64,000 nucleotides of DNA from NCBI GenBank assembly GCA_022264855.1, contig JABYQU010000021.1, positions 124,001 through 188,000 on the forward strand, in the 5' to 3' direction. The notes below the pieces were generated by a model. That model saw only the letters and a program-made list of their open reading frames with translations. It did no database searches and was not told the DNA's origin. This document shows, piece after piece, positions 11,116-22,032 of the stretch. A program made the translations under genes and the position numbers. This DNA comes from Lenzites betulinus. Lineage: Eukaryota > Basidiomycota > Agaricomycetes > Polyporales > Polyporaceae. The number at the start of each line of letters is the position of its first letter. Position 1 is the first letter of the stretch.

Positions 11116-11795
11116 TCACGCCGTCCCCAGACGCTGGTACGGGTTACGAGCGAAAGTCGGTAGGCGGAACCACTGGTGGGGTAATCCACCACCTATGCTT
11201 CGTGTGGCACTAGACGTGCGGGGATGCACCTCCGACACATGGGAGGATGTGAGAACCTGACATATTGATCGGTGAGTGAAACTAATTCCACACCGGGTCA
11301 ACGAAAGCAGTACGTACAACGCAAAGTCGTCGCTCGAGCTTGTCCAGGTTGTCGTTGAGCTCGCGGATAAGCGTCGAGATCTCCTTCACGTCGGAGTTCC
11401 AGAAGGCAAGGTAGGCAACCCGCGGCCATGTCTTTCCCAAGCACCATCTGTCCACCCGAGCCTGAAGGAGGCACAACCGTTCCTTCAATCTACAGGTAAG
11501 CATTCGCGCGGTCATAAATCAATTCGTGTACAAAATATGGTGGATGTACATACGTCTTTATAGACGCTTGCACGTCCTTCAATCCGGGGAGGGATTGATG
11601 GTCCTCGGAGGCGTCTAGGACGCTGAGCAGGTTATCGAGGATGGATTGAGTGTCCTGGACGCGCTTCTGGAGTGCGTTCACATCGCCAGAGGGACCGCGG
11701 AAAAGGCGGCGTAAACACCGCCTAGCAATCTCAATGAGCGGGGGTACGCCCACGACGAGAGCAGCTACGCCCAGTGCAACCGCGAGGTCCAGCAT
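11116..11795 (-). CDS. Hypothetical membrane-anchored coiled-coil protein
   Basis: Exons 11554-11795, 11318-11489 and 11116-11256 join with closed phases (2 then 0), giving 184 aa. If the last intron is not removed, the frame ends at 11282 with 149 aa. Residues 1-22 (MLDLAVALGVAALVVGVPPL) are a hydrophobic segment with a basic end. Two helical, charged heptad-like stretches follow (around DVNALQKRVQDTQSILDNLL and EISTLIRELNDNLDKLERRL), separated by a conserved-looking RVDRWCLGKTWPRVAYLAFW block. The layout resembles a recurrent basidiomycete family of short TM plus coiled-coil proteins of unknown role. I do not recognise a function. Confidence 0.6.
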
Positions 11796-12337
11796 TTGTC
11801 AGGTAGGCGGCAAGGGTGATCGACGAGGTGGGTAGCGATGGAAAGTTGTACGATGTCGGGAGGAAGGTGTTGAGCACGGAGTGTAGTTGAATCTGAGGCC
11901 GCCCTGCGGTAATCTCGAAGTTGGGCTCGAAGCTTGTGGTGGTGGGGATGTGAAGTGAAGAGGTAGAAAATTACGCAGGGGATCTTTATAGGCCTCTAGA
12001 GCGCACTCCCCATTGTTCATTCGCACTTTTCCCGAGGAACAAGGGCATTCTGAAGAAGGCATGTCTACGGAGGTAGGATAGCGAATGGTCGAGGACGCCA
12101 GTGAACAATACTCGTACCCGCTAAACCGCTTGCCGACCCGGCATGTTCAATCTCAGCTGATGTGGTCCTTGATTTGACACCACGTGGGGTAAGAAAGACA
12201 AGTTTTTATTCAATCTCCGCTGCTAGTCTGAGCACCGCTTTTCCATTGTCCCCTTGTGGCGGTGATCCCAGTCTGAACTTTGTCCAAAGCCAAGCCTCGC
12301 TCACTGCGGCACCCTCGATTCTCGAGGCTTCATCAGC
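11796..12337. other. Intergenic region
   Basis: 5' flank of the minus-strand coiled-coil gene and of the plus-strand gene that follows. No supported coding sequence, though the first exon of the next gene may lie at its right end. Confidence 0.45.
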
Positions 12338-13054
12338 ATGGCAACGGGTATGCGCATCACGACGGCGCTGTGTACCACCCTTTTTACCATCCGGCAGTAC
12401 TGGAGCCACCATCCGTATGGCCACAAGCCGTCGGCATGGCTCCTGCCAGCATGCTCTCGTTTCGTGGACAAACATTCACATTCAATGCTTCAAGGTACTG
12501 TGTTCCTCGGGATCCATGTCGTTTCAGAGACAGCTCTGGAAATTAGAGCCACCCTAGAGGCGATCGTGAGATTGGACGAGCAAATTCGCCGAGGCAGAAC
12601 GGACGATATGTCAAATCAACCAGTCCAAGACTGGCTCTAGCGTATGTTTGTGTATGTCTGCCTATATGTACGCCCAAAATAGGACGTTCAAAATCACCAG
12701 TGAACAAAGATGAGGTAGACTTCGCTTTGACATGGACAGCCGCTGAGGCATCGGTTGGCATGCGCACTAGCGCCGGCCGAAGCTCATCCTGACATCGGAG
12801 CTACTGCAACGCAGCACGCGCGCAGCTAGACGCTCTTTCGTTCTGTAGATTCCGGCACGAACATCGCCTCAAGCTCAACACGGAAAGCGGCATATTATTT
12901 GTTCATCCAGAACAGCGACGCGGGAAAGCTGCTGGCTGGTATCTCAAAGCTGGAAGAATTTGAGACGCCCTCGATATTTCACTGGAGATACGTCAAGAAG
13001 GGGGGCTTGGATTCCGGGCCTAGGGGTCAGGATAATCGTGTGAGACTCTATTAG
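12338..13054 (+). CDS. Unrecognised gene; 3' exons clear, 5' end unresolved
   Basis: Two 3' exons are convincing: 12701-12753 (ending DEVDFALTWTAAEAS) and 12830-13054, joined in phase 0 across a 76-nt intron with a CTGAC branch-like site. Together they encode KAAYYLFIQNSDAGKLLAGI and FHWRYVKKGG, stopping at TAG 13052. Upstream, two overlapping frames are open at 12338-12640: one begins ATG at 12338 and contains ATLEAIVRLDEQIRRG; the other contains MLSFRGQTFTFNASR next to a GTACTG donor. I could not join either to the 3' exons in phase, so the start is only a placeholder. No domain recognised. Confidence 0.45.
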
Positions 13055-13083
13055 ATGAGCACCGAACACGCACCGGTCCAGCT

Positions 13084-14328
13084 TCAAACCGCCACCGCCA
13101 TCTCGCATTGGTCATGCTCGTACGCCTTCATCTCCATGTACTCTGCGTCCATCTGGAGCGTCGGCCCACTCTGCTCCGTCCCGCTGCTCGCGCCGCTGAA
13201 GGAGTGCATACCGGGCACGAAACCCGGGCGCACAAGCTCCTGCGAGACGGGGACATCCCAGCTAACATGCGCGACGGCGGGCCCCGCGGCGCCTGGCGCG
13301 TCGCGCGTCGAGAAGTCGCTCGAGATCCCCAGTGCGACGCGGATGACGATCAGCGTCGGCGCGATGCCCTGCACATCCATTCCCTCGTCAGCACTGTGTA
13401 AAGAGAGCAGGAGGAGAGAGATACTCACGTAGATCTGTACAGCCATGACGGCCACGACAGCCTGCGCGGGGTGAGAGAGCGCGAAAAGGACGACGAGGAC
13501 GAGCTGTGCGGCGAGGTAGAGCAGCCCGCTCTCGACGATGATCGCGACCGCGTGCTGCGCTGCACGCACGGTGCCCGCCATGCGCCCGCGGCAGCGCGCC
13601 TCCGCCGTGCTCGCGGTGTGCCACAGTCGCGCGACGATGAGCGCGGTCGTCAGCACGTTCGTCGCGAGCGGGAGCGCGTACCCGGCGAGGCCCAGCGGGA
13701 CGAGTGCGGGGGGCGCGATAGGCGCGTTGGGGTCGAGTGTTAGGACGAGATGGACGACTTCCATTATGCAAGCTATGGGAGCGCGAGCGCCATGAGGAGA
13801 GACGCGTTGAAGGGGGCATAAGTGGACCTACAGAATCCGGCAACAGCGGTGAAAAGGGGCACGAGGATCACCCAGTAGTTTTTGCCCCAGATAATCCAGC
13901 AGCGGTAGAGTAGGACGAAATCACCAAGAAGGTCGCTGACAGAGATCAGAATGTCGGCGCCGACGAGGGGGAGCGTCTCGTCTGCGTAGCCATCAACGCC
14001 TGTGTCGCGCTACACCACGGTTTAGCACTGTCCAGATCCACTGAATGCAGGAGGCGTACAAGGGTAGTGAAGAAATGCAGAAACTCGAGAGCAAAATGAG
14101 CGGAGCAAGACGCAAAGAGGACGCAGCCCAAAATGAGGATGGGCGTATTCAGACCGCGTGTGGGTGCGCGGCGGACAAGCAGAATGAGGGAGGTGGTGAA
14201 AAGAACGAAGTTTATGCCTGGCAGAAGAGTTAATTCTAGACTGCTACACGACAAGTACGGCACGCACCCCACAGAGCGGCTTCGGACGCGAAGCCAACGA
14301 GAGCGGCGAGGTCGTTGGAAAGTACCAT
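13084..14328 (-). CDS. Basidiomycete 7TM receptor-like membrane protein
   Basis: Five exons close exactly: 14268-14328, 14060-14217, 13832-14009, 13429-13772, 13084-13368, giving 341 aa. The start ATG at 14328 opens MVLSNDLAALVGFASEAALW, an extracellular N-terminus followed by the first helix. Seven hydrophobic segments follow. Family-typical features are the DLLGDFVLLYRCWIIWGKNY block at the end of helix 3, the LATNVLTTALIVARLW helix 5 block, IIVESGLLYL, and YGIAPTLIVIRVALG at helix 7. The cytosolic tail (~60 aa) is Ser/Gly/Pro-rich. These proteins are an expanded, mostly uncharacterised family in Agaricomycetes with a GPCR-like topology; ligand and G-protein coupling are unknown. Introns are 50-69 nt. 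Confidence 0.85.
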
Positions 14329-15201
14329 CTCGACGAGCTATGTACAGCGAGGGGTCGCGCGGGGGGCGTAGCCGAAGAGCGCAGAGACACCGCGTCTCCA
14401 TCCGCGCGAGTTTTGTGAGCGGGATGGGGACGGACTTGGGCGGCGAGCATAATAAAGAAGGCGGCGGCGAAGGTTGGTGCTTCAAATGAGGGGACAGCAG
14501 CGAACATGGATGGAGGGCGTACTTTGAGCAAGTGTACGTTCCCGGCACCGCGCATGCTGCCTTCAGCAGCGCGGCGCACAGAAAACGCGGAAGCTATCTG
14601 GTCATCGCGCGCGAGCAATCCTTAACAGGCATACATGCAGCCACAAAAGCGCATGGAACAGACGTCTACGTGTTGGGATCCGCATCGTAGACGTTCCATG
14701 CACATAGTGATCTCAAACTCCGCTTCGGGCGCGCTCGGGGACCTACTGAAGAAAGTACCGCGATGAACCAACTGATCAGCGAATGTGTACAAATGCTGTA
14801 TTAACAACGCACCCGAGGAGGTGGAAGGCGAGCGCTTCCCCAGGCACTCACTTGCGGGGAACCGTTAGACAGCCTACCTTTAGGAACACGCATGCCTTCG
14901 AGAGGTGTAATTGAGCGATAGTACATTTCATATTGCTGTCGTACATGATCTGCCGGCGTTAAGGATACACGCTCTCATCCGCAGCTCACGTAGTTGCCCC
15001 CTCCAGTTTCTCTACACGCGAGCGCGTCGCTCGGGGCCGGACGTTGTGACTTCGTCGTGCTAGATGCGAGCAAAATGCCCTCATCACGTCCAGGGTGCAG
15101 TGGCGCAAACCTGCATACGCGACACGCCTAGTCGGGGGGAGTGATATCGAGTGGTCGGCCAGTTGTTGTTTGTGGCAATCCGTCTCGTCACTTCGTCCAC
15201 T
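14329..15201. other. Intergenic region with an inverted repeat
   Basis: 5' flank of the receptor gene and 3' flank of LSM8. The only structure I see is the inverted repeat at 14652-14700, listed separately. Confidence 0.55.
14652..14700. repeat. Imperfect inverted repeat (hairpin-forming)
   Basis: The left arm 14652-14670 (CATGGAAC-AGAC-GTCTACG) pairs with the right arm 14686-14700 (CGTAGACGTTCCATG). All 15 bases of the right arm are complementary, with a 4-nt AGAC bulge in the left arm and a 15-nt loop. It lies between two genes, not in coding sequence. Confidence 0.7.
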
Positions 15202-15698
15202 TCAATAACGGATTGGCGGTAACGGCTCGGCACGAATAGTTGACAGATCGACGGCTTTGTCTGCCGCATCATCCAGCTCCCCAATGAGCACACTGTATGC
15301 ATACCCGAAGTCAGAGGCATATTGCGCAGATTCCGAGAGATGGTAGACGACGATAGAGTGGGCGGAATGGAAACGTACATCTGATCACCCTTCACCAGGT
15401 AGAGCCCAAGAGGTATCTCCTCAACACCTTCCTCCATGCTGTACACACGCTCCTTGCTGTCAGAGAGGACAACGTTGGACTTTTGGTCATAGCCAGCCAT
15501 CACGCCCTGCAAATTCGTGGACAAGTTATCAGATCAGTCAAAACCCCGCATGAAACTCGTTGTGATGAAGGCGTACCACGATCGCGCGGCCGTCCTGGAG
15601 AATGAGAAGGACGCGTTCTATAAGAACGATCAGCAAGTGCCCTCGTAAGACCGAATTTGATGATGCATACGGTCGACATAGCTTTGAAGACCAGCCAT
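15202..15698 (-). CDS. LSM8: U6 snRNA-associated Sm-like protein LSm8
   Basis: Four exons close in phase: 15671-15698, 15577-15617, 15379-15506, 15202-15292, giving 95 aa, the normal LSm8 length. The Sm1 motif is seen in RVLLILQDGRAIVGVMAGYD; Sm2 in GLYLVKGDQIVLIGELD. The C-terminal DLSTIRAEPLPPIRY corresponds to the conserved LSm8 tail (DL..IRAEPL). LSm8 replaces LSm1 in the nuclear LSm2-8 ring that binds the U-rich 3' end of U6 snRNA for pre-mRNA splicing. The gene is intron-dense (first exon 28 nt) and is divergent from the GH28 gene, with 319 bp between the starts. Confidence 0.93.
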
Positions 15699-15941
15699 GG
15701 TCGTCCAGATGGACAACGGCGAGGCTAATAGGTCGTTTGGTCCTTCGACGACGCGGATGGTGCGCAAGACGGCGACGCTCTCCTGGCCGTCTCGCGAGGT
15801 GTCCAGGGTCCTTCACACGCTACACGTGATCAGGACGCGTCGCGCCTCCGGCAGCCTCTCGCCTGTCCTCCTGACCGTCAACGCGTAAAATAGCACCTGT
15901 GCCCGGACCGTCCTCAAGCTCTCGTGATGCATCCCCCCATG

Positions 15942-15948
15942 TATAAAA
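15942..15948 (+). promoter_or_regulatory. TATA box of the GH28 gene
   Basis: TATAAAA lies 70-76 bp upstream of the ATG at 16018, the usual spacing for a fungal TATA element driving a regulated gene. Confidence 0.6.
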
Positions 15949-16017
15949 CGGCTGCTCGACGTAGCGGTCGATGGGGACAACTCTGTGGACGCGCATATAC
16001 ACCACAGCTGCATCATC

Positions 16018-18048
16018 ATGCTCGACATCTTCCTCGCGCTCATATTCTTGGCGAGCATCTCCGCTGCACGCAGGACATGCAAGGTCGAAGCTATTGGTGG
16101 AGGAGAAGACGACGGCCCTGCCATCAACGCTGCTTTTGAGAGGTGTTCAAAGAATGCCAAAGTAGTCCTGGACAAGTACTATGTCGTTGACACGCTACTG
16201 CTCACCAAGGGCCTCGACGACGTCGAAATTGAACTGAGTGGGACAGGTACGCAGCGCGAATCCGCGTATTACATATGAGTATGGGGTTCTAATTCTGCCA
16301 TTAGTGCAGTACACGCCGGACATCGCCAAATGGTCCCCTCAAAGCTTGTATCTTGTATATCAGAATGCGTATGTCCCCACCTCCTACGGTGTCTCATTTG
16401 TACTCATCACATGGCGTAGGACGACATTTTGGTTTTTGTCGGGCAATAACATCCACCTCTACGGTGGCGGAACCATCGACGGCAATGGTCAAGTCTGGTG
16501 GGACACCCTGAACAATACTCACGTGCGACCCATTTTCCGTTCGAAGTTGTGCATACTCAGGCTGATTCGTGTCTCACCATTAGATCACTGGAACAGCCGG
16601 CGGTTCTTCGACCACGTTTGCCAGACCTATCCCACTCACGGTAGGGAACGCAACCAACGTGGTCGTAGAGAACATCCGGCAGATTGGTTCCCCATTCTGG
16701 GTGAGCAGCCTTTTATCCCATGCAGTGTACATACCTCTGAGACATTTACAGAACAACGTGCGTATATCCCTATCGTAGACATGAGCTACGCTCAAGTGAA
16801 GTGCATATAGTTTGTCTATCAGAGCAACAACGTCACGTACAAGCAAATTAGGTATGTCACCACCAGTGTATGGCATTTCGATAGTCGTTCATCTAAATTG
16901 TTCCATAGTATCCGCTCGCAGTCATATTCCAGCAGCCCTACCGCCAACTCTGGTATACCCGCCCCCGCTTTGCCTTGCGCGCATTCTTATATTTGTTACA
17001 GACGGCTGGGACATCTACCGGTCCTCATTTGTTACAATCCGAGACTCCGTCGTCATCAACGATGATGACTGTGTATGTGCGTGGCTTGCTCTCATCCTAA
17101 ACTCCTGGACGCCTGTTGACGATCAATTGTAGCCTTCAAACCTAACAGCACGAACATCGTCGTCGCTAACATGTGGTGCAATGGCTCGCATGGCGTCTCC
17201 GTCGGCAGCCTAGGACAGGTAAATATCAATCGTCTTCAAAAAAGACAGATTGCAGGCATCTCATCCATGTCTCAAGTACGCAGGTGAAACGGACATCGTG
17301 GCAAACGTGTCGGTGACGAACATCACGATGCTGAATGCTCAAAACGGTGCACGAATCAAGGTGTTCGGCGGCAACCCTAGCCCGGGTATGACTCCACACA
17401 AATTCGTCCGTATCAATGGTTGTATGCTCACAATGTGTTATGACAGTCAGCACGGCTGGCGGTGGTACGGGGTTCGTGAGAAACATTACTTTCAAGGACT
17501 TCCATGGTAAGCCACATTCAAGGAGCAGGGTCACGGTACTAAACCTCATTCGTCACGCAGTGCAAAACGTCGACAACCCTGTCCTGATCGACCAGGTAAG
17601 TACTGTTTTTGGCCTATCGCACCATGTGAGAAAATAGACTAATCTGACACACTCTCCAACAAAGTGCTATTCAACTCCAGCAGATGTATGCGCTCAGTTC
17701 CCGAGCAACTTGAGCATCTCCGACGTACATTGTGCGTTCATCTGCCCCCGCCTTCCCTCGAAGCCTTGGGCCAAGCTAACTTTGCCCTCGTCGTAGATAT
17801 CAACGTAACGGGCACATCTTCGGGAAAGGAAGGCGCAGTCGTGGTCTCTCTCGAGTGCTCTGACACCTGCCAGGACATAACCGCAGAGGACACGCACCTG
17901 TCTACCCCGACAGGCAACGCAACGTTCGTTTGCAAGAATATCGCGAGTACGGCGGAGGTGTGTCCCCAAACTGGTCTCCATATGCGTTGTGTAGGCAGAA
18001 CTCAATGTGGCATGGTAGCTCGACTTTAACTGCACGGCGCCAGCGTGA
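16018..18048 (+). CDS. GH28 exo-polygalacturonase (galacturan 1,4-alpha-galacturonidase type)
   Basis: A multi-exon gene of about a dozen exons; exon 1 is 16018-16246 and the last exon ends LDFNCTAPA at TGA 18048. The N-terminus is a signal peptide ([16 protein letters not shown]), so the enzyme is secreted. Parallel beta-helix features appear in order: [22 protein letters not shown]; the catalytic block [27 protein letters not shown] followed by VSVGSLGQ; and GARIKVFGG (the RIK substrate-binding motif). The FKPNSTNI and NGSHG spelling matches fungal exo-acting members such as PgaX, which remove galacturonic acid from non-reducing ends of pectin, rather than endo-enzymes. Several N-glycosylation sequons are present. 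Internal exon borders were not all fixed; some exons are under 60 nt. Confidence 0.87.
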
Positions 18049-18325
18049 AGCATCCAAGCATGCTCGCGTGGGCTTTACTTCGTATTTGGAGTAGCAAAAC
18101 CTCGGGCATATTCGCCCATTTCCACAAGTCCAGGGCAATGCATCTATTTGTGTGATTATCTGCTAGCATCTAACCCGTCCAGCGAAGCTACGCAAATGAA
18201 GAGCGCAGAAAGGTAACATCAAGAGTCTGGTACGACAGCACAACCAACCAAGGGCTAGCAAGGGAAACTACAAGGTCCGACCGCAAATGTCTAACATGGC
18301 CATCGTCCGCACGACCCCAACCCAC

Positions 18326-20503
18326 TCAGAGCCCAACGTCCGCCAGGAATGCCTCCGTCGCACATATCGACTCCCCATCCCGCACTCGTCCCTTCCCGTC
18401 CGCGCCCCGAGCTCCCCTGCGCGCCCACACTCCCGCAAAGCGCGCTTTAACCGCCCTGACCCGCTCGCGCTTACGCTGCCCGTCCTCGCCAAACGCACGC
18501 GTGAGCACCGCGATCGCCTCCGCGCGGATGGCGTCGCGTGTCCCGACGGTGCGCGCGCCAGTGCGGTATATGCGCTGGAGCCCGTGCCCGGTGCGCACCT
18601 CGAGCAGCTCGTATGCGCACTTGAGCGTGTCGGTGAGGTGGATCGCGTTCAGCGCGCCGTCGCCGACGAATGGCCAGCAGATCCTGTGGCAGTGTCATTG
18701 GAAGAGGAAGCGTGAGACTCAAATTCGACTGAAGGGAGGCAGAGAAACGTACAGGGGGACGCCGGCGGAGAGGGATTCCATCACGCTGCTGTGGCCGCAG
18801 TGCGACAGGAACCACGCGGTGACCTGGATTTCGACCGGTCAAGTCAACAACAGTCCTCCACCCTGCAATGCAAAGTAGCTCACTGGGTGGTTGAGGATCA
18901 TTTGTTGGGGACACCAAGACGAAAGAAGGCCGAGCTGGTACCGATCGACCTTTTCCCGCACTTCATCTGGTATGCTCGCGTGCTCGGACGCGAGGCTCAT
19001 AATCTACCATCCAGAGTTGATCAACGTGCACTAGCGAGAAGAAAATGGAGAGCTGCGCACGAAAGGAATACCGAGGTCCATGACCACGTCCAGGAAAGTC
19101 CACATCTTCTCCGGGTACATCGGCCACATTTGCGTCCCTAACGAAATCTGCCCACCTCAATCCTTGAGTATCCATCCTTTCTCTCGACCACAGGTAAGAC
19201 ACTCACATACAGCAACGACAGCGGCCCATGGCTCTTCAACACCCGGCTCACGAAGTCGCGGATCTCCGCCCCCCGGTCCGCCTCGCGCAATGCATTCTCG
19301 ACCGCACGCGCACCCGTGGGGAGTAGCGGTCCGACGGCATACGTGCCGCGCCCCGTCTCCGCCATCCACGCGCGCGCACCGACTATCGAGAGCGGGTCGA
19401 AGCACTCAGGCGTCACGAGCAGTACACCATCGCAGGAGGCAAACATACTGGACGCCGATGCACACGTCAGCGCGCGCAGAGGATGTGCGAGAAAGGCGAA
19501 TGAGACGTACTCGTTCATGGTGAGCCATTCGGCACCGACGCTGCCGTGGTACCCGAGCTGTATGGACGTCAGCAGCGCGCCCAGCAACGGTGGAGCTCAT
19601 GGCGCACCTCCTGCGGCTGGACTTCGTGCGCGTACAGCGGCTCATATCCCGGGATACGGACGAGGATGCTGTCGAGGAACAGCACCGTCTGCCAAAACAA
19701 ACCCTAAGCGCCTCGTTCCCCAGAACGGGACGGCCGTCCGTACGCACCTCCTCGAACACCTCCTTAGTGGACATCCGTGTCCTCTGCGCCTCCGCCAACA
19801 CCTTCGCGCGCACGTCGTCGACACCCCCGCGCTCCGCAGGGCCGTGAAGGAAGAAGAGCGTGGATGGCGCGCGCGCGTACCACGCGAAGAGCTTCACGCG
19901 TGCTCCCGCGTCCGCGCGCAGCCTCTGCAACAACTCGAGCGTCGCGTTCTTCTGGCGAATGTGAGCTGCATGAATATCTCCTGTGTGCGGGACGGGTGGG
20001 ACTCACGGGAGTGATGATAGCCTGGGGCGCGGGGAGCGGCCCATGCTGCTCCCCAGTTGCGCAGCATTGGATGCGTTCCCCGGCGAGTAGGTGGTCGAAG
20101 ACGGCGGCAAAGGCGGTCTCGAACTCGGGGTCGGTGAAGCGTTTGTGGCCGTCTGCGGGAAGCGCGATTATCCTGCAGGGGGGTCTCAGCATTCAGCTGC
20201 GCGACACTCAAGAGACCGGCGAACCGACCTGATGAGTCCCGCCCCAACCCTGCCTTCGAGCTCGCACGAGACTTCGCGTTTGGCACGCTCGAGGAGGGCG
20301 CCGTTCGTAAACACGGTAACGTGCACCGTTGGCCGAAGCGCGACCACGCGCGTCGCGAATATGCAAAGCTGCTTCGTCTCCACTGTCGTCTGCGTTAGGA
20401 TCTCGTGGACAGAAAATCTTGGAGCGTGGGTACCCCAAGCTCCATTCGTCAGCAGCACGATATGCCCTGCAAGGTCTTCGCGTCGTGTGACAGATGTGAG
20501 CAT
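18326..20503 (-). CDS. UDP-glycosyltransferase (GT1 family)
   Basis: Minus-strand gene starting at ATG 20503 (MLTSVTRREDLAGHIVLLTN) and ending LADVGL at 18326. A 51-nt intron joins NGAW to VETKQLCIFATRVVALRPTV, restoring the usual N-terminal acceptor-side Rossmann unit. Later exons give RIIALPADGHKRFTDPEFE, GVLLVTPECFDPLSI and the family signature WFLSHCGHSSVMESLSAGVP, then CWPFVGDGALNAIHLTD near the C-terminus. That signature binds the UDP-sugar. No signal peptide or C-terminal anchor is seen, so a cytosolic enzyme is likely. Basidiomycete members glycosylate sterols, phenolics or terpenoids; the acceptor is unknown. The GC-rich 18.3-18.6 kb exon has long shadow frames on +. Confidence 0.85.
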
Positions 20504-20817
20504 ATCGTACTCAGCGGTGTATGATATCAAAGCTCAAGTAATCTCCTCCAAGAAGCCAGGACAGTAATGGGGAACTCGAAAGGTGCGCGATGAGTGAGTG
20601 AGCCGTACATCTGCTTTTGTGGAATTGCTCTCTGAATGTTCGCTGTCGGATCCGCTGCAATGTCAATCTTGCGACAAAGTTGCCAACTTGCATTTACTTA
20701 GGCGCAACGTCCGTCACTTAAATCTGTCAGGCCTTCAGAATTGACGTCTGTCTACTGCTACATGTTTCCAAGGCACATTCATTATGTTGTACACGGGGCG
20801 AGGCGAATGTAGCCCGT

Positions 20818-21140
20818 TCAGTCCTTCTTGATCTTCTCAGCCTGATATATATGTCGTCACTAACTCGCACCATGAGCGAATAGATGATGTGTGTACTGAC
20901 TGGCTTCCCCGAGTCTGTTTGTGTCGCAGAGTCATCATGCTTGCCTGCGTCTTTGAAGTACGCTATATATACCGTTGCCCGTGAGCACACGTATTCCTCC
21001 TAGCTGTTAGCTCACTCACACTTCCTCTGTTGTGAATCCGGGACCGCCTCGGGCTTTCCTGCGTCGATGGACGATATGCCCATTGTCTTGTCCTCGGCGG
21101 GGGGCGAGGCCGTACCAAAGGTCTTTCCGGCTGACGACAT
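20818..21140 (-). CDS. Small hydrophilic protein, unknown function (62 aa)
   Basis: Exons 21020-21140, 20901-20944 and 20818-20841 join in closed phases (donors GTGAGT and GTCAGT). The product is 62 aa, has no hydrophobic segment, is rich in Lys, Asp, Glu, Ser and Pro, and ends AEKIKKD. It reads like an intrinsically disordered, stress- or development-related small protein, but I recognise no family. A strong TATATAAG lies about 80 bp upstream, supporting this as a real, regulated gene despite its size. Confidence 0.6.
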
Positions 21141-21220
21141 TGCAGTGTAGATGAAGGATTGATTGGGGGTGTATGAGAGAAGGTGGTGGGATGTATACGG
21201 AGCCTGCAGCGAGGATGTTT

Positions 21221-21228
21221 CTTATATA
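21221..21228 (-). promoter_or_regulatory. TATA box of the 62-aa protein gene
   Basis: TATATAAG on the minus strand, 81-88 bp upstream of the ATG at 21140. Confidence 0.6.
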
Positions 21229-22032
21229 CCCTGTGGTGCTTCAAGTTAGAGGAGCAAGGAAACCGATGATGTCATTGTCCCGTCGCGTGTAACGTAAGCT
21301 TTATGACGTGCCTCTACGACTTACAACTTTGCAAGCGTACTGACTACTAGCTACTACTATACGATGGTCCTAAGACAGGCAAACTCGGCCGCACTCGGTT
21401 TGTTGTGATCTATCGCGAGGACATTGGTGAGTCTGTGCACACGGAGGGCCTTATCGTGATGGAAGCAGAGGGGTCACACCACAGACGGGTTGGGTACTGG
21501 ATGTATTCAGTTTAGAGGAGAGGTAGTGATGAGGTGGGATTAGCCATACCATGGCTGCGTTCTGGTGTGAGGAAACAGGATATCACGTTAGTATAGACGC
21601 GATGTTTGAACGTAGAGCTGATATGTGTGACCCCTGGTGCCTAACCTTCGAGATAATTCATATGCAGCTGAACGAGCGCAGAGCGCGAAATGCGAGAGGA
21701 ACCATTCGAAGTTCCGCATCAGCCTCGACGTTCAGTGTTCTCAGGGTGCAACGCGTAGACGTATTCAGCTTAGTAACGCAAGGCTATGATCAACTCGCAT
21801 AATATGATCACTGCCAGGATTAAGAGGAAGAGAAGGTGAAAGCCCATAGGAGGAGCACGAGCGGCAGGGCGTGGAAGTGAAGAACAAGATGATCTTGCTC
21901 GTATTACTAGTCATGTATACTGAAACTGACCCGCGAGGACCTGTTGGGTGTGGTCTCAACAACTCTCCTATAAGAGGGTGTGAGTGGGTATCATCGTATC
22001 CATTGTATCTGGATCATAGGCGGTATGGGCTA
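21229..22032. other. Intergenic region, no gene seen
   Basis: Upstream region of the small hydrophilic gene and 3' flank of VPS16. No open frame is supported. Confidence 0.6.

Noticed and set aside
16970..17260. GSHG instead of GHG in the GH28 enzyme as a sign of inactivity
   Set aside because: Exo-acting fungal GH28 members of the PgaX type carry the same NGSHG spelling, so this is normal for the subfamily.
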